A stretch of 64,000 nucleotides of DNA from Streptomyces sp. NRRL S-37 (GTDB lineage Bacteria; Actinomycetota; Actinomycetes; Streptomycetales; Streptomycetaceae). The stretch spans positions 124,001 to 188,000 of the forward strand of contig NZ_JOIZ01000013.1 of NCBI RefSeq assembly GCF_000721605.1, given 5' to 3'. The stretch's first letter is position 1. Each line of letters starts with the position of its first letter. Both the position numbers and the translations under genes were made by a program. Shown here in pieces: positions 1 through 7,709 of the stretch. A model generated the notes under the pieces. The model did not search any database and was not told the DNA's origin. It saw only the letters and a list, made by a program, of their open reading frames with translations.

Positions 1-408
1 CCACACCAGCGAGCCGCCCAGCCGGAAGGCGTGCAGCAGGGCGTCCAGCGGCAGCCCCTGTTCGGCGCGCGCGGCGCCGATCTTCCAGGTGCAGCGCCGC
101 GCCGCGTCACGGGCGCCCCGCGGATCGAGCAGGGAGGAGATGCTGTGCCGCAGCGAGCGGTGCACCTCCTGCCAGGTCGTGGCGGCGTCGCCCTCCACGG
201 CGGCCCGGTAGGCGGGTTCCTGCTCCTGCAGGACGGCGACCAGCCCGTCGGTGAGCTGGGGCAGGTCGTCCAGCAGGACACGGGCGGCCCGGTGCAGCAC
301 GCGCAGCGCGTCGGCGTCGATCAGCGACCGTACGCGCGGTGTCCGGGGCCGCGCGGCGGGCGCGGGTCCGGAACGCGGCAGGGTACGTGGCCGTACGGCG
401 TGTTGCAT
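1..408 (-). CDS. PucR-like regulator, N-terminal part (cut by window edge)
   Basis: The first 136 residues are visible and the C-terminus lies outside the window. The start is ATG at 408, preceded by GGGGGAG. After a Pro/Arg-rich head of about 28 residues, an all-helical domain begins, with the sequence RSLIDADALRVLHRAARVLL. Near the cut it carries the RAEQGLPLDALLHAFRLG pattern typical of the RsbRD/PucR N-terminal domain of Streptomyces PucR-family regulators. Full-length members are about 380-420 residues and end in a PucR-type helix-turn-helix. The gene lies downstream of the LAL regulator on the same strand, separated by a hairpin, so it is probably transcribed on its own. The family call is confident. 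The regulated genes cannot be seen. Confidence 0.75.
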   Translation of the reverse strand, partial: MQHAVRPRTLPRSGPAPAARPRTPRVRSLIDADALRVLHRAARVLLDDLPQLTDGLVAVLQEQEPAYRAAVEGDAATTWQEVHRSLRHSISSLLDPRGARDAARRCTWKIGAARAEQGLPLDALLHAFRLGGSLVW

Positions 409-459
409 CGCGCATCTCCCCCAGGGTCGGCTTCCCGGCGGCGTCCGTGCGGCGGCGGT

Positions 460-488
460 CCCCGTACCGGCGCCCGGCCGGTACGGGG
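460..488 (-). terminator. hairpin downstream of the LAL regulator
   Basis: A perfect 12-base inverted repeat (460-471 with 477-488) encloses a 5-base loop. It lies just past the stop of the LuxR-type regulator and before the PucR-like gene. There is no T-run, as is usual in Streptomyces. It is read as a transcription terminator. Confidence 0.5.
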
Positions 489-554
489 GAGCCCGTGGGC
501 CGGCCGCCGTCGGACTCGTCCTGCCCGAAGGATGACATACCGTCCGGTCGGTCC

Positions 555-3500
555 CTAGGGTTGTGCACCGGTCTTTTCCGCCTGGCCGACGAGGCGGACC
601 AGCTCGACGCGGGAACGGACCCCCAGGGTGGCGAAGATGTTCCGCAGGTGGTAGTCGACGGTGCGGGTGCTGACGGACAGGCTCAGGGCCACCTCCCGGT
701 TGGTGGCGCCCTCGGCGACGCGCCGCGCGATACGCAGTTGCTGCGGGGTCAGCCGGGGCAGTTCCCCGGTCCCCGGCCGGCCGGGGGCCGCGCCGCCCGC
801 CCGCGACTCGGCGGCGGCCTGCTGCGCCCACAGGTGCGCACCGCAGCGCTCGAAGCCCATCAGGGCCTCCCCGAGGCGGCTGCGCGCCTCGCGCAGCCGG
901 CGTCTGCGCCGCAGCCATTTGCCGTAGAGCAGTTCCGTGCGGGCCCGCTCGAAGTCCCCGGCCGTCTCCTCGTGGCGGTCCAAGGCGCGCAGGTACAGGG
1001 TGTCGGCCGCGTCCGGGGTGGCCAGGAGGGCGCGGCAGCGCAGGAGTTGGGCGGGGGCCTGCGGGTCGGCTCCGCAGGCGGCCCACAGGGCGAAGTCCTC
1101 GACGGCCGCGGCCGCGTGCTCGGGACGTCCGGCGAGTGCGGTGGCCTCCACGAAGCAGGGGACGGCGAGCATCCACACCGCGAAGTGGCCGCGGCGGGCA
1201 CCGGGGCGGACCAGGGGGCCCAGCCGGTCCGCGGCCTCGCGGGGGCGTCCGGCTCCGAGGTCGGCGCGGGCCACGGCCCACTGGGCGAGCGTCGCGGCCT
1301 GCGCGAGTCCGTGCCGGCGGGCGGTGCGCAGGGCCTCCGCGACGTGCTCGGCGACGATCTCCCGCTCTCCCTCGATGGACGCGGCGAGCGCCAGGACCGC
1401 GTGGTGGTGGGCGGCCGTGTTGCGCTGTCCGGTCCGTGACGCGGTGCGCAGCCCCTCCTCGGCGTGGGTCCGGGCGAGCTGGTGGCGTCCGGCCCGCAGT
1501 TCGGCGTAGGCCAGGTACTCCAGCGCCCTCGGTTCGAGGGCGGCACTGCCGAGGGTGCGAGCCGCGGCGAGTGCCCGTGCGCCGGCGCGGCGGGCGGCGG
1601 TCACGTCACCGAGCATGAGCGCGGCGGAGGCGGACCGCAGGAGCGGCTCGGGGTCGTCGCCGGACAGCCCGTGCTCGACCACCCGCCGCAGCGGGCCGGC
1701 GGCACGGTCGAACCGTCCCAGCAGCACGGCCCGCATCCCGTCCCGGTGGTCCCGGAGCGGCCCGGAACCCGCGGGGACGGCACCGGGCGTGTCACCACCG
1801 ACAGCCCATCCGTCACCCGGCACTCCCGCCCCGGAGCCGCCCCGGCCGCCACCTGGCCCGGACACCTCCGTCCCACCGACGGCCCGCCCCGGCGGTACGC
1901 CACCCGGTGAGCCACTTCCCGTCCCGGAACCACCCGAACCCGACACCGCCACCCCATCGACGACCTGCCCCGGCCTCCCGCCACCCGGTGAGCCGCCATC
2001 CGGCACCCCCACCACGGAACCACCCGAACCGGACACCGCCACCCCGCCGAGGGCGTCCCCGGCGCCCGCCCGGCCCCCGGTCCCGGGGCCGGTACAAGCG
2101 GAGGGCCCGGTCGCGGGTGCGGCGTCGACGGCGACGGCGTGGACCGGGGGCCCGGCGGACGGTGTCTCCGCGGGGGCGGCGGCCAGGGACTTCGAGGCCG
2201 GCAGGGGGGCGGTGAGGGCGTGGAGGCAGGAGACGGGGTCGCCGGCGGCCCAGGCCGCGTCCGCCGCCGCCAGGGCCGCCGCACCGGCGGCCTCGTGGCC
2301 GGCCCCGGCGAGCAGGCCCGCGGCCAGCAGGAAGGACTCGCGGGCGTCGTCCACCGGCCCGTCGGCGAGGAGCACCGTGCCCCGCAGGAATTCGGCGCCG
2401 CCGCGTGCGGAGGCGGGGGCCGGGTGGCTCCGGGCGGCGTCGAGCAGGCGCAGCGCCTCGGACGAGTGCCCGGCGAGCAGGGCCTGTGCCGCGGCGGCGG
2501 TGTAACGGTGAGCCCGCTCCGCCCCGTCCGCCGTCAGTTCGGCGGCCCGGGTGAGCGCCCTGCGGCGCAGGTCCGGCAGCGGCGCGGAGGCCGCCGCCGC
2601 CGCGAGTCCGGCCGCGAGGCCGGGGGCGGGGCCCATGACGCTCCAGGAGCGGTGCAGCAGCGCGAGGACACCGTCCGCACCGGTGCCCGCCAGGCACGCG
2701 GCCAGCGCGCGGTGCGCGGCACGGCGTCGTTCGGGCGGCGCACCGGCGTACACCGCCCTCCCCAGCAGCGCGCTGCGGAACCGCAGGCGGCCCTCGGCCA
2801 GGACCAGCACCTCGGGCAGCGGCCCCGCCGCGCCGGCCCCGGCCGCTCGCCGTACGAGGCCGGCGTCGGCGTCCGGTTCCCCCGTCCCGCGTACGGCGGC
2901 CGCCGTCGTCAGCAGCAGGCCGACCCGGTCCGGCGGTACGCCGGTCAGACAGCCGTCGGTCACCCCGCCGAGCGTCTCCCCGTCGGCCAGCGGCCGGGGC
3001 AGCGCCCGGTGCCCGCCGAGCTGGGCGGGCGACAGCCGGCGGATCAGCGCCAGCAGCAGTGCGGGGTTGCCCTCCGCCGCCGTCACCAGTTCCTCGCGCA
3101 CGCCGGGGTCGACGGCGCCGCCGGTCATGTCGTCGACCACGCGGGCCGCGTCCCCGGGTGCCAGCGGGTCCAGCCGCAGCACGGGCAGTGCCGCCAGCTC
3201 CCGATCCACGGGCCGGTGCCCGGGAACCGTGAGGAGCAGCCCCGCCCGGACCCCCGCCGCCCGCACCCGTGCGGCGGCGTGCCCCAGCGCGGCACGCGAC
3301 GCGGCGTCCCACAGGTGGGCGTCGTCCACGCACACCAGGAGCGGCGACGCGCCGGACGCCGCGCGCAGGACGTCGAACAGCGCCTCCCCCGCCGTACCGT
3401 CCCCCGCGGCCCGCGCGGTGCGGCCGGCGGCACGCAGCAGGGTGCGCAGGCCGCCGAGCGGCGGTGCGCCGCGGCCGGGGTCGGGGTCGGCGCGTACGTG

Positions 3501-3659
3501 CCACACCGGTCCGGCGTGGAAGGAACGGGCGGCGTACTCCAGGAACGCCGTACGGCCGCAACCGGGTTCACCGGTCACGACGTGGACGCCGCCGTCGGTG
3601 CGCAGCCCGTCCAGCAGCCGGTCCGCCGCCTGCCGTCGCGGGGTCGTCTGTACGGTCAT
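555..3659 (-). CDS. LAL-type LuxR transcriptional regulator with Gly-rich insert
   Basis: This is a large ATP-binding regulator of the LuxR (LAL) family, 1034 residues from the ATG at 3659; the open frame extends further upstream but in a non-conserved way. An AAA-like ATPase domain comes first, with a Walker A motif GEPGCGRT at residues 30-37. Arg36 stands in place of the usual Lys. Walker B is LLVCVDDAHLW. Helical TPR-like repeats follow, then a LuxR helix-turn-helix in the last 60 residues (TPQQLRIARRVAEGATNREV, then VSTRTVDYHLRNIF). Residues about 500-634 are a Gly/Ser/Pro-rich stretch encoded by imperfect DNA repeats, inserted between the helical repeats and absent from typical family members. 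LAL proteins often control nearby metabolite or sugar genes, but no target is evident here. Confidence 0.9.
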   Translation of the reverse strand: MTVQTTPRRQAADRLLDGLRTDGGVHVVTGEPGCGRTAFLEYAARSFHAGPVWHVRADPDPGRGAPPLGGLRTLLRAAGRTARAAGDGTAGEALFDVLRAASGASPLLVCVDDAHLWDAASRAALGHAAARVRAAGVRAGLLLTVPGHRPVDRELAALPVLRLDPLAPGDAARVVDDMTGGAVDPGVREELVTAAEGNPALLLALIRRLSPAQLGGHRALPRPLADGETLGGVTDGCLTGVPPDRVGLLLTTAAAVRGTGEPDADAGLVRRAAGAGAAGPLPEVLVLAEGRLRFRSALLGRAVYAGAPPERRRAAHRALAACLAGTGADGVLALLHRSWSVMGPAPGLAAGLAAAAASAPLPDLRRRALTRAAELTADGAERAHRYTAAAAQALLAGHSSEALRLLDAARSHPAPASARGGAEFLRGTVLLADGPVDDARESFLLAAGLLAGAGHEAAGAAALAAADAAWAAGDPVSCLHALTAPLPASKSLAAAPAETPSAGPPVHAVAVDAAPATGPSACTGPGTGGRAGAGDALGGVAVSGSGGSVVGVPDGGSPGGGRPGQVVDGVAVSGSGGSGTGSGSPGGVPPGRAVGGTEVSGPGGGRGGSGAGVPGDGWAVGGDTPGAVPAGSGPLRDHRDGMRAVLLGRFDRAAGPLRRVVEHGLSGDDPEPLLRSASAALMLGDVTAARRAGARALAAARTLGSAALEPRALEYLAYAELRAGRHQLARTHAEEGLRTASRTGQRNTAAHHHAVLALAASIEGEREIVAEHVAEALRTARRHGLAQAATLAQWAVARADLGAGRPREAADRLGPLVRPGARRGHFAVWMLAVPCFVEATALAGRPEHAAAAVEDFALWAACGADPQAPAQLLRCRALLATPDAADTLYLRALDRHEETAGDFERARTELLYGKWLRRRRRLREARSRLGEALMGFERCGAHLWAQQAAAESRAGGAAPGRPGTGELPRLTPQQLRIARRVAEGATNREVALSLSVSTRTVDYHLRNIFATLGVRSRVELVRLVGQAEKTGAQP
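1900..2045. repeat. imperfect repeats inside the LAL regulator gene
   Basis: A 14-base unit occurs at 1900-1913 and exactly again at 1981-1994. A 30-base unit at 1926-1955 recurs at 2016-2045 with one mismatch. The units encode the Gly/Ser-rich linker of the LuxR-type regulator. They keep the frame open and look like in-frame expansion of a spacer. Confidence 0.7.
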
Positions 3660-3759
3660 GCACTCGACGTTACTCGCGCGTAAGGTCGGGCGGAGGGGGT
3701 GCGTCCACGAGTGTGCGGGGGCCCAGAGAGGCCGGCGCCCGGTGGTGCGCGCGCACAAC

Positions 3760-3798
3760 GCCGGTGGCGGCCCGCGTCGTACGCGGACCGCCACCGGC
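3760..3798 (-). terminator. hairpin downstream of the cutinase-like gene
   Basis: An 11-base perfect inverted repeat (3760-3770 with 3788-3798) has a shorter nested complementarity inside. It lies immediately past the stop of the secreted hydrolase on the minus strand. It is interpreted as its intrinsic terminator. Confidence 0.5.
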
Positions 3799-3806
3799 TC
3801 GGAACG

Positions 3807-4709
3807 TCAGGAGGTGTGCGGGCAGTTGCCCCGGGACTCCTCGACGGTCAGGCTCGGCCGGGGCAGCGGGCACAGGAACTGCTCGTAGCGGGTGTCGTTG
3901 TCGATGAACCGCTTCAGCCAGGAGACGCTGTACTTGGCGATCGTCGTGTTCGACGAGTTGGGCGTGAAGTGGGTGGCACCGTTCAGCTCGATGTAGGCCC
4001 GGTCCAGGGAGGACGGCAGGCCGCTGTAGAAGGGCTCGGCGTGGCTGGAGACGGGGGCGATGGTGTCGCCGTCGGCGCCGAAGAGGAGGGTGGGGGTCCT
4101 GACCTCGGACCAGGTCTTGTCGAGGTTCCAGGGCGTCAGCGGGATCGCCGCCTGGAGCGAGGGCCGGTCCTTGGCGGCTTCGAGGCTTCCGCCGCCGCCC
4201 ATCGAGTGGCCCATGACGCCGAGCCGGCTGCTGTCGACGCGGCCGCGGACCGCGCTGCGCTGGGTGAGGTAGTCCAGTGCGGCGAGCAACTGGTCGCCGC
4301 GGGAGGCGGGCTGGTCCAGGGTGGTGTTGGTGTCGATGGTGAAGACCACGAAGCCCTGGGAGGCCAGGCGCGGGCCCAGCCAGGCGATGGAGGACTGGTA
4401 GGCGGTGAAGCCGGGCGAGATCGCGATCGCCCCGAAGGTGCCGTCGGCGGTGCTGGTCGGGTAGTAGATGGTGCCTCCGCCGAAGCCGGTGACGGACAGC
4501 GAGGAGACGGAGATGTCCGACACGGCGTAGGGGCCGCGCAGCGCCTCGATGCTCGATTCGGTCGGTGCCGGGCCGCGCTCGTAGGGGTTGTCGGCCGCCT
4601 GGGCGCCGGGGCCGTTGAGGGTGGTGAGGCCGACGACGGCGGCGACCGCCGCGGTCAGTGCGGCGAATCTGCCGGTTTTGCGCCTGCTGGTGTGGGGGTG
4701 CTGCTGCAC
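3807..4709 (-). CDS. secreted cutinase / polyester hydrolase-like alpha/beta-hydrolase
   Basis: The 300-residue precursor has an n-region of basic residues, a hydrophobic core and a GAQA cleavage site near residue 39, so it is exported. The mature part is an alpha/beta-hydrolase of the Streptomyces exfoliatus lipase / Thermobifida cutinase family, to which PET hydrolases belong. Visible features are the nucleophile Ser169 in GHSMGGGG, Asp215 in GADGDTIAP and His247 in GATHFTPNS. The oxyanion and subsite residues are Phe101 (GFTAYQSS), Met170 and Trp194 ([11 protein letters not shown]). A likely C-terminal disulfide joins Cys280 and Cys296. Length and motifs match the family end to end. The substrate could be short-chain triglycerides, plant cutin or synthetic polyesters. 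Family membership is firm, but PET activity is inference. The gene is transcribed alone. Confidence 0.92.
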   Translation of the reverse strand: MQQHPHTSRRKTGRFAALTAAVAAVVGLTTLNGPGAQAADNPYERGPAPTESSIEALRGPYAVSDISVSSLSVTGFGGGTIYYPTSTADGTFGAIAISPGFTAYQSSIAWLGPRLASQGFVVFTIDTNTTLDQPASRGDQLLAALDYLTQRSAVRGRVDSSRLGVMGHSMGGGGSLEAAKDRPSLQAAIPLTPWNLDKTWSEVRTPTLLFGADGDTIAPVSSHAEPFYSGLPSSLDRAYIELNGATHFTPNSSNTTIAKYSVSWLKRFIDNDTRYEQFLCPLPRPSLTVEESRGNCPHTS

Positions 4710-5219
4710 GGCGAGTGGTCCTCTCTGCCGCGGCGGGCCGCCCGTCCGTCCGGTGCACGGGGATCACGGCGTGGTGGGGGCCGTGCACCGGCCGGGAGCG
4801 CCGCCGATTGACTGGGGGTGCCACTGTCGGAGAGGAGGGGGCCGGCGCGGACCGGCAATCTCACCGGTCTCGTGCGCCGCGCCGGGCGTCCCGGGTGCCG
4901 GGTCGCGGGCTCCGCGACGGGCCCGGGCGCCCGCAGGCAGCCGTGTCCGCGCGCACGGCATGACGGTGTGACGTGGGGGTACACGGGCAGGCGCGGTCAC
5001 CGTCGGAGTCGGTGCCGACGGTGACCGCGGTGCGTGGGGAGCGCCCCGCGGCGGTCGTGCGGAATCCCTCGCGCCGCGTCGTGGACGTGGACCCGGCCGG
5101 CACCGCCGGTATGCGTTCCGGCCCCGCACATCACCCGACTGCCCCGCCGGACGAGCCGTCCGGGCCCGGGCCGTGCTCGTATGGAAGCGGCCTCCATGCC
5201 TACCCGGAGGGAGCTGGGA
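4710..5219. other. intergenic region between cutinase-like gene and small Cys/His gene
   Basis: This 510-base region holds the upstream signals of two divergent genes. Long open frames cross it on both strands but are Arg/Pro/Ala-rich, with no recognisable domain or ribosome site. The base composition stays GC-rich. No clear promoter hexamers or operators were picked out. Confidence 0.5.
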
Positions 5220-5402
5220 ATGCACGAGATGTGGTGCGGTGCAGACACTTCGGGGGAGCTGGTGTGGCATGTCCTCACGTCGGACAAGTCATCCACGCTC
5301 TGCGGAGTGGAGAAGCAGGACGAGTCGACTCGTCGGCACATGACGGACCGGCACTGCTTCTCCTGCATGAAGACGTTCCAGGACGTCGTCGAGGCGAGCT
5401 GA
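5220..5402 (+). CDS. small Cys/His-rich protein, possible zinc-binding
   Basis: This 60-residue protein starts at the ATG at 5220, chosen because a GGAGGGAGC ribosome site sits just upstream. In-frame starts further upstream lack such a site. It carries a Cys near the N-terminus (EMWCG), a TLCG motif in the middle and a HCFSC pair near the C-terminus, which together could bind one zinc ion. Similar short proteins with a WHVL...TLCG...CxxC pattern are common and uncharacterised in Streptomyces. It ends just before a strong hairpin shared with the convergent TPR gene. The function is unknown. Confidence 0.7.
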   Translation: MHEMWCGADTSGELVWHVLTSDKSSTLCGVEKQDESTRRHMTDRHCFSCMKTFQDVVEAS

Positions 5403-5425
5403 GACCGGACGGCGTCCGGCTCACC

Positions 5426-5457
5426 GAACCGGCCCGGGCACCCGCCCGGGCCGGTTC
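5426..5457. terminator. bidirectional hairpin between convergent genes
   Basis: A perfect 14-base stem (5426-5439 with 5444-5457) encloses a 4-base loop. It lies between the small Cys/His gene on the plus strand and the TPR gene on the minus strand. It overlaps the last codon of the latter and can serve both. Confidence 0.65.
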
Positions 5458-7117
5458 AGTGGCAGGGGTGGTGGGTCTCCAGCCGGCAGAAGCAGGACGA
5501 CTCGACGGGTACGTCCGCCAGCGCGGCCGCCCGCTTGAGCTGCTGGGCGACGATCGCCGCCTCCCCGGTCCTGCCGGTGCGCAGCAGGCACTCGTGGAAC
5601 CCGTGCAGCGCCCAGACGTTGCCCGGGTGCTGCAGGGGCCGGGGCAGGGTGGCGTCGAGGCCGAGGTCGGCCCGGTACACGGCTTCGGCCTCCTCGATGC
5701 GGCCCCGCTCCAGCAGCAGCGCCCCGTAGGCGTGCCGAGTGGGCTGCATCCAGCCCCAGGGCTCGTCGTAGGGCAGGGTGTCGTCCAGCTCGACCGAGCG
5801 TTCCAGCGCGGCAAAGGCGGTGTCGTACTCGCCCTTGCGGTAGGCGAGTTCGCCGTCCAGCATCGCCGACGCGATGGCGAGGACGTCGTGGCAGGTGTTG
5901 TTGAACAGCATCCGGGTCCCGGGGACGCGGCGCACGGCCGCCCGGAAGGCGGCCCGCTCCGCCTCGGCCCCGTCGGTGGCGCCGGTCGCGGAGAGGGCGA
6001 CGCCCCGTGCGTAGTGGAGCATGGCGGTGGTCACGCAGTACAGCTCCGGGTCGGCGGGGAACGGCAGCGCCAGGATGTCGTCCCAGCGCCCGAAGCGGAT
6101 CAGGACGTGGACGCGCATCGCCAGGAACCCCTCCAGCCAGTCGGCCATGGGCGGGCTCTGCACCCGGAGGAGTTCCTCGGGGACGGCGGCCTCGAGCCGC
6201 GCGGCGGCGTCCAGGGCCACCTCCGACTGACCGGCGAACATGGCGCCGTAGATCCGGAAGTGGTGGTTGTGGGCGCGGTAGAGCGTGTAGAAGTTCATGG
6301 CGCCGGCCCGCTCGAGGTACTTCTCGTCGGCGGCGACGGCGGCGGTGTTGTCCGAGACGACCCGGCGGTAGTCACCGCACAGCACTTCCAGGTGCGAGGG
6401 CATGTGGAGCAGGTGCCCGGCGTCGGGCACGGCGCCGCGCAGCCGGTCGGCGACGGTGAGGGCCGCTTCCGGCGTGGGGGACATCTCCATCAGGTGGACG
6501 TACAGGTGGAGGACGCCGGGGTGCCGGGCGCCCGCGGCGGTGGTGAGGGCGCCGTCGAGGACGGCCTTGGCCTCCAGGGTGCGGGCGCCCTCGGCCGGGC
6601 GGCCGGTCCTGAGGTCCCACAGCTGCCAGGGGGTGAGGTTCATCAGGGCGTCGGCGCAGAGCGCGGCCACGTCCGGGTCGCCGGGGGCGTTCTCGTACAC
6701 GGCGAGCATCCGGTCCGCGTAGGGCTCGTTCCACACCGAGCAGTCCTCGACGGCCTCCGCCTGCGGGTAGCGGGCGCGCAGGGCCTCGACGAGGGCCCGC
6801 TCGACGGGGGTGGCGTGGACGGCCCTCTCGTGCGCCCGCTCCACCGCCCGGTGGGTGCGCGCGACGGTGCCGGCGAGTTCGTCGCCGTCGAAGGCCTCCC
6901 AGGGTTTGTTGTAGTTGGGGCCGAGGGCGTAGGCGATGCCCCAATGGGCCATGGCGCAGTCCGGGTCGGCCTCGGCCGCCTTCTCGAAACAGGCGACCGC
7001 CTCCTCGTGGTGGAACGCGTACGTCCACGCCAGCCCGCGGTCGAACCAGAGTTGGGCGTCGGCGGAGGAGGTCGTCACGGGCCGGTGGTGGTCGCCGAGG
7101 TCGTAGTAGTCGTCCAT
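5456..7117 (-). CDS. tetratricopeptide-repeat protein
   Basis: This is a 553-residue helical-repeat protein. The start MDDYYDLGDHHR at 7117 is supported by GGGAGG upstream; the open frame extends 20 codons further without support. TPR-like units are evident near the N-terminus (WFDRGLAWTYAFHHEEAVAC followed by FEKAAEADPDCAMAHWG) and near the C-terminus (AYGALLLERGRIEEAEAVYR). There is no signal peptide or membrane segment, so it is cytoplasmic. Its C-terminal end is unusually rich in Cys and His (SSCFCRLETHHPCH) and could bind metal. Homologous TPR proteins of about 550 residues are common in actinobacteria without assigned function. It is probably monocistronic. Confidence 0.85.
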   Translation of the reverse strand: MDDYYDLGDHHRPVTTSSADAQLWFDRGLAWTYAFHHEEAVACFEKAAEADPDCAMAHWGIAYALGPNYNKPWEAFDGDELAGTVARTHRAVERAHERAVHATPVERALVEALRARYPQAEAVEDCSVWNEPYADRMLAVYENAPGDPDVAALCADALMNLTPWQLWDLRTGRPAEGARTLEAKAVLDGALTTAAGARHPGVLHLYVHLMEMSPTPEAALTVADRLRGAVPDAGHLLHMPSHLEVLCGDYRRVVSDNTAAVAADEKYLERAGAMNFYTLYRAHNHHFRIYGAMFAGQSEVALDAAARLEAAVPEELLRVQSPPMADWLEGFLAMRVHVLIRFGRWDDILALPFPADPELYCVTTAMLHYARGVALSATGATDGAEAERAAFRAAVRRVPGTRMLFNNTCHDVLAIASAMLDGELAYRKGEYDTAFAALERSVELDDTLPYDEPWGWMQPTRHAYGALLLERGRIEEAEAVYRADLGLDATLPRPLQHPGNVWALHGFHECLLRTGRTGEAAIVAQQLKRAAALADVPVESSCFCRLETHHPCH

Positions 7118-7217
7118 GCGTGCCTCCCGGGGCAGCGGGCGTCCGGTAGGGACGAAACCGACGATAGCGGGGCACACACGCCGGCGCAGGCCTCTCCGGG
7201 CCGCCCACCCGTGCCGG

Positions 7218-7709
7218 TCACACGCTGACGAGGAGCTGCGGCGACAGCACCTTGATCATCGTGTTGGTCCAGCGCATCTGGCGGAGGGTCTGCGGATGGC
7301 AGGAGGAGACCAGCTCCAGCAGTTCCTGGTCCCGGGTGGCCTGTGCCGCCTGGGCGAGCATCTCCCAGTGGAGCGAGTTCCGCGAGGCCGCCAGATGCAG
7401 GTCGCACAGGTCGTGCAGGAGCAGCAGCCCCGTCTCCGGGCGGCGCCCGAGGGCCTCCGAGGCCTTCTCCCGCAAGGTGGCGAGCGGCCCGGGTGAGGGA
7501 TGGGCGCGGGGGCCGGAGAGACGGACGCCGCGGCCGGGGCCGAGGGCGGCGAGCCGCGTGGCGTGTTCCCGGGACCAGCGGGCGACGTCGGTGGCGACGT
7601 GGTGGAACTCGTGCTCGGTGCGATGACGTTCGGCGGCGGCCAGCAGGTCCTGTTCCAGGTCCCGTTCGTCGTCGTGCAGGAGGCGGAGTGTGATGCCGAT
7701 GCCGTTCAT
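7218..7709 (-). CDS. helical protein translationally coupled to the nitrate-reductase-like gene
   Basis: This 163-residue cytoplasmic protein is predicted to be almost entirely alpha-helical. Its ATG overlaps the TGA of the upstream molybdoenzyme gene (ATGA, 7706-7709), so the two are translated together and probably act together. The protein is rich in His and Glu in helix-like spacing (RHRTEHEFHHVATDVARWSR and later LHDLCDLHLAASRNSLHWEM). That could reflect a ferritin- or haemerythrin-like helical bundle, but this is a guess from composition. It does not resemble the NarJ/TorD chaperones or the small nitrite reductase subunit. The likely role is maturation of, or electron delivery to, its partner, which is inference from context only. 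Confidence 0.8.
   Translation of the reverse strand: MNGIGITLRLLHDDERDLEQDLLAAAERHRTEHEFHHVATDVARWSREHATRLAALGPGRGVRLSGPRAHPSPGPLATLREKASEALGRRPETGLLLLHDLCDLHLAASRNSLHWEMLAQAAQATRDQELLELVSSCHPQTLRQMRWTNTMIKVLSPQLLVSV

Noticed and set aside
1900..2045. CRISPR array
   Set aside because: The repeats are few, lie in-frame within a coding gene and lack regular unique spacers.
4973..7228. 751-codon open frame on the plus strand opposite the TPR gene
   Set aside because: It is the antisense shadow of a well-supported TPR gene. The product is Val/Gly/Arg-rich with no domain and no ribosome site.
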